A DNA stretch of 64,000 nt from Lachnospira sp900551945 (GTDB taxonomy: Bacteria > Bacillota > Clostridia > Lachnospirales > Lachnospiraceae): the NCBI GenBank assembly GCA_048380335.1, contig DBFCCI010000085.1:1-64000 (forward strand), written 5' to 3'. Below the pieces are notes generated by a model. That model was given only the letters and a program-made list of their open reading frames with translations, ran no database searches and was not told the DNA's origin. Positions within the stretch are counted from its first letter, which is position 1, and every line of letters starts with the position of its first letter. Of the stretch, positions 62,036-64,000 are shown piece after piece. Position numbers and translations under genes: made by a program.

Positions 62036-63757
62036 TTAAATTTTAAATTTAGCAACATCTGCTGACAAATCATCTGATATTTCTTTATCATCATCTGCTT
62101 GTGAATTTAACTCACTTACAGCTTCCGATAATTCCATCATTCTTTGTGTAACTTCTGTTATTCCCTTTGTACTTTCTTCAGCAGAATTATTAACCAAAGC
62201 AACTGATTGCTTTATCTCGTCCATTTGAGTATTAAGGCCATTTGAAATCTTAGCAAAATGTCTCATTAAATCAGTAGTTTTATCTACAGCATCACCATAA
62301 TCATCACTCATTTCAACAAGTTTTGAATATCCATCTGTCGCTGTAGTTTTTGTAAATTCTATCATATCTTCAGCTTGCTCTGATAGACTATTAACTGCAT
62401 TAATTACATAAGTTGATACTTCTTGTATCTTTTCTGCTGCCTGTGCAGAATTACTTGCAAGCTTACCAATCTCATCAGCTACTACCGCAAAACCTTTTCC
62501 AGCATCCCCAGCTCTAGCTGCTTCAATGCTTGCATTTAACGACAATAGATTAGTCTGCTGTGTTATACTTATAATATTACTTGTAAGCATAGCAATCTGT
62601 TCTACAGCCTTTGACTGCTCTATCTTATCCATAAGTACTGCCGAGATTTTCTCTGTTTCTTCCATTGCCTTATGTTGACTTGCAACAGCTTCATTTTTTA
62701 AAGAAACAGAATGTCCTTTCATGTTATTTGCATAATCTCTGCCTTTATTGGCATTAGTTGAAACATTTTCAACAACATCATAAATATTACTCATCGCACT
62801 ATTTATCTGATTAATAGAAGCTGTTGTTTCTTCCATTCCTGCATTCATCTCTTGCATTGTTGATGATACATCTGTTATATTTTCATCACAGATATCTAAG
62901 TTTTGAACCATATCAGCAACGCCAACCTTAAGCCTTTCCGAATTAGCAGATATATCCTTCATTATATTTCTTATGTACTCTAATAAAGCATTTACATTTT
63001 CTGAGATAAGCTCTAACTCATCACCACTTTTTATCTCTAACTTTTGTGTAAGGTCACCACCATTATTTACTAACTCAAATAATCTGTTATTAACCTTTGC
63101 CATACTAGCTGTTATTCTTTTTACTACTAATGTCAAAGTAATAAATGCAACTATTATACAAAGAATTGTTAATTGGATACTTCTTCTTACTGCCTTGTCC
63201 AAATGTGCAACAACTGTTTCTGCGTTGTAATCACAACCTAAGATTGCAACTACATTTCCTGACCTATCTTTGATAGGCTTATAAACAGTGATTAAGTCAC
63301 CCTCTTCTGTTCTGTCTATATAATCCTGTACACAGTCTTGTCCTTCAAAGACACTCTTTAACTCGCTATATGGTGTTTCATATTTATCTCCCACTTTCGC
63401 AGCAGATTTATCAGTATCAACGCCATAATATACATTAGTTCCATCTGTATACAGTGTATACAAAAATGATATTGCACTACTATTTTGCATTCTGTTTAAT
63501 ACTTGTAAAGTGTCTTTATAATCTTGACTATTATCTGAACCCACCTTTATGTTTGACAATATATCACCATTTAAGTTATCTACTGTAAGTGAAGCCGCAA
63601 GGTCAGCTTCTTCAACTCCAATTTGTACAAGACTTTCCTTAAATCTTTGATAAGCATTATACTCTAATAATAAGCATACCAAAGCAATAATAATAGAGCC
63701 TGATAGCAATATTTTAGTCTGAATACTCAGCTTACGTGTTTTCATTTTTTTGTTCAT
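62036..63757 (-). CDS. Methyl-accepting chemotaxis protein with Cache sensor
   Basis: Membrane chemoreceptor of 573 aa. Membrane helix 1 spans about 12-32, followed by an extracellular Cache-like sensor (33-190, with FLYTLYTDGTNVYYGVDTD and GNVVAILGCDYNAETV). Membrane helix 2 spans about 195-217, followed by HAMP (218-270) and the signalling domain with tip QQTNLLSLNASIEAARAGD near 405 and GKGFAVVADEIGKLA. AAGGA lies before ATG. Ligand unknown. No che gene is in the window. Confidence 0.95.
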   Translation of the reverse strand: MNKKMKTRKLSIQTKILLSGSIIIALVCLLLEYNAYQRFKESLVQIGVEEADLAASLTVDNLNGDILSNIKVGSDNSQDYKDTLQVLNRMQNSSAISFLYTLYTDGTNVYYGVDTDKSAAKVGDKYETPYSELKSVFEGQDCVQDYIDRTEEGDLITVYKPIKDRSGNVVAILGCDYNAETVVAHLDKAVRRSIQLTILCIIVAFITLTLVVKRITASMAKVNNRLFELVNNGGDLTQKLEIKSGDELELISENVNALLEYIRNIMKDISANSERLKVGVADMVQNLDICDENITDVSSTMQEMNAGMEETTASINQINSAMSNIYDVVENVSTNANKGRDYANNMKGHSVSLKNEAVASQHKAMEETEKISAVLMDKIEQSKAVEQIAMLTSNIISITQQTNLLSLNASIEAARAGDAGKGFAVVADEIGKLASNSAQAAEKIQEVSTYVINAVNSLSEQAEDMIEFTKTTATDGYSKLVEMSDDYGDAVDKTTDLMRHFAKISNGLNTQMDEIKQSVALVNNSAEESTKGITEVTQRMMELSEAVSELNSQADDDKEISDDLSADVAKFKI

Positions 63758-64000
63758 AAATTCCTTATTGGTAAAGCCACTCGTAAAAAGTGTTTATAAC
63801 CAAATTCCCCTTTCATAAAACTGCTACTTATCACAGCTTTGATTAATATTTTTGTTATTTTTAGCTAACTCAGCTATTTTAACATATATTTCCAATTTTT
63901 CAAGAGTTTTTTAATTATTGCAATATTTTATTAAATAAAATTATTATACAACAAATCATTACATCAATCACTTATTTTTTTTAATCAATACTCTTTATAA
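63758..64000. other. Right-edge non-coding region
   Basis: AT-rich leader of the chemoreceptor (minus strand) and edge of the window. No clear promoter or further gene is seen. Confidence 0.4.

Overview
The window is chromosomal DNA from a low-GC, AT-rich Gram-positive bacterium, most likely a motile anaerobe of the class Clostridia, family Lachnospiraceae. This rests on gene content (McsA/McsB/ClpC, the RpoD-DnaG pair, AddAB, DUF1653, a Zn-dependent phospholipase C-like protein), strong AGGAGG-type ribosome binding sites, TTG starts, two chemoreceptors and a tandem bacteriohemerythrin. Family placement is inference. Most genes lie on the minus strand; no phage, transposase, CRISPR array or restriction system was seen.

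Layout. 1-650 holds a strong leftward stable-RNA promoter with an A-rich UP-like tract, so an rRNA-type operon probably starts just beyond the left edge. 652-9208: a small soluble chemoreceptor, radA, a small conserved gene, clpC, mcsB, mcsA and a lipid-linked-sugar flippase; ctsR, the usual first gene of the clpC operon, is not seen. 9392-12846: an envelope cluster (NTF2-like membrane protein, phosphodiester glycosidase, GT2-GtrA glycosyltransferase). 13065-15916: lineage-specific small proteins, including a Cys/Gly-rich double-hairpin protein and a Pro/His-repeat protein. 16157-25429: an EF-G paralogue, tyrA with a 48-aa membrane ORF, and the dnaG-rpoD-trmK-nucleoside kinase series. 25679-27482: a small membrane protein and a CNNM/CorC-type protein.

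27669-31744 is a compact Tad-like type IV pilus locus: one CpaF-type ATPase, one long platform protein that looks like TadB and TadC joined, three very small pilin-like ORFs sharing an N-terminal IIxEY-type motif, and two TadE-like pseudopilins with TTG starts. No prepilin peptidase, TadZ or secretin is visible. 32393-38983: murF, ddl, citrate synthase, a DUF1653 protein, a phospholipase C-like protein and a PHP phosphoesterase. 39090-40497: a BlaI/BlaR1-like pair whose sensor gene lacks a normal start codon. 40751-52931: prfC, addA, addB, an FMN-binding-like lipoprotein-sized protein, a NUDIX hydrolase and hisS. 53379-54223: a decayed hybrid histidine kinase and tRNA-Gly(GCC). 54416-63757: a polytopic membrane protein, a two-domain PPK2 kinase, a cytidylate-kinase-like protein, two coiled-coil genes, a tandem hemerythrin and a Cache chemoreceptor.

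The most unusual signal is in the gaps between genes. Four diverged copies of one ~155-nt imperfect palindrome lie at about 15319, 40583, 53195 and 60735. They share core and internal-loop sequences, while each copy has its own self-complementary arms. There are also a separate 218-nt branched palindrome after murF, a five-copy ~42-nt repeat, and two related long terminator hairpins. These could be miniature mobile palindromes or a structured RNA family. Together with the small-pilin Tad-like locus they are the best candidates for undescribed biology here.
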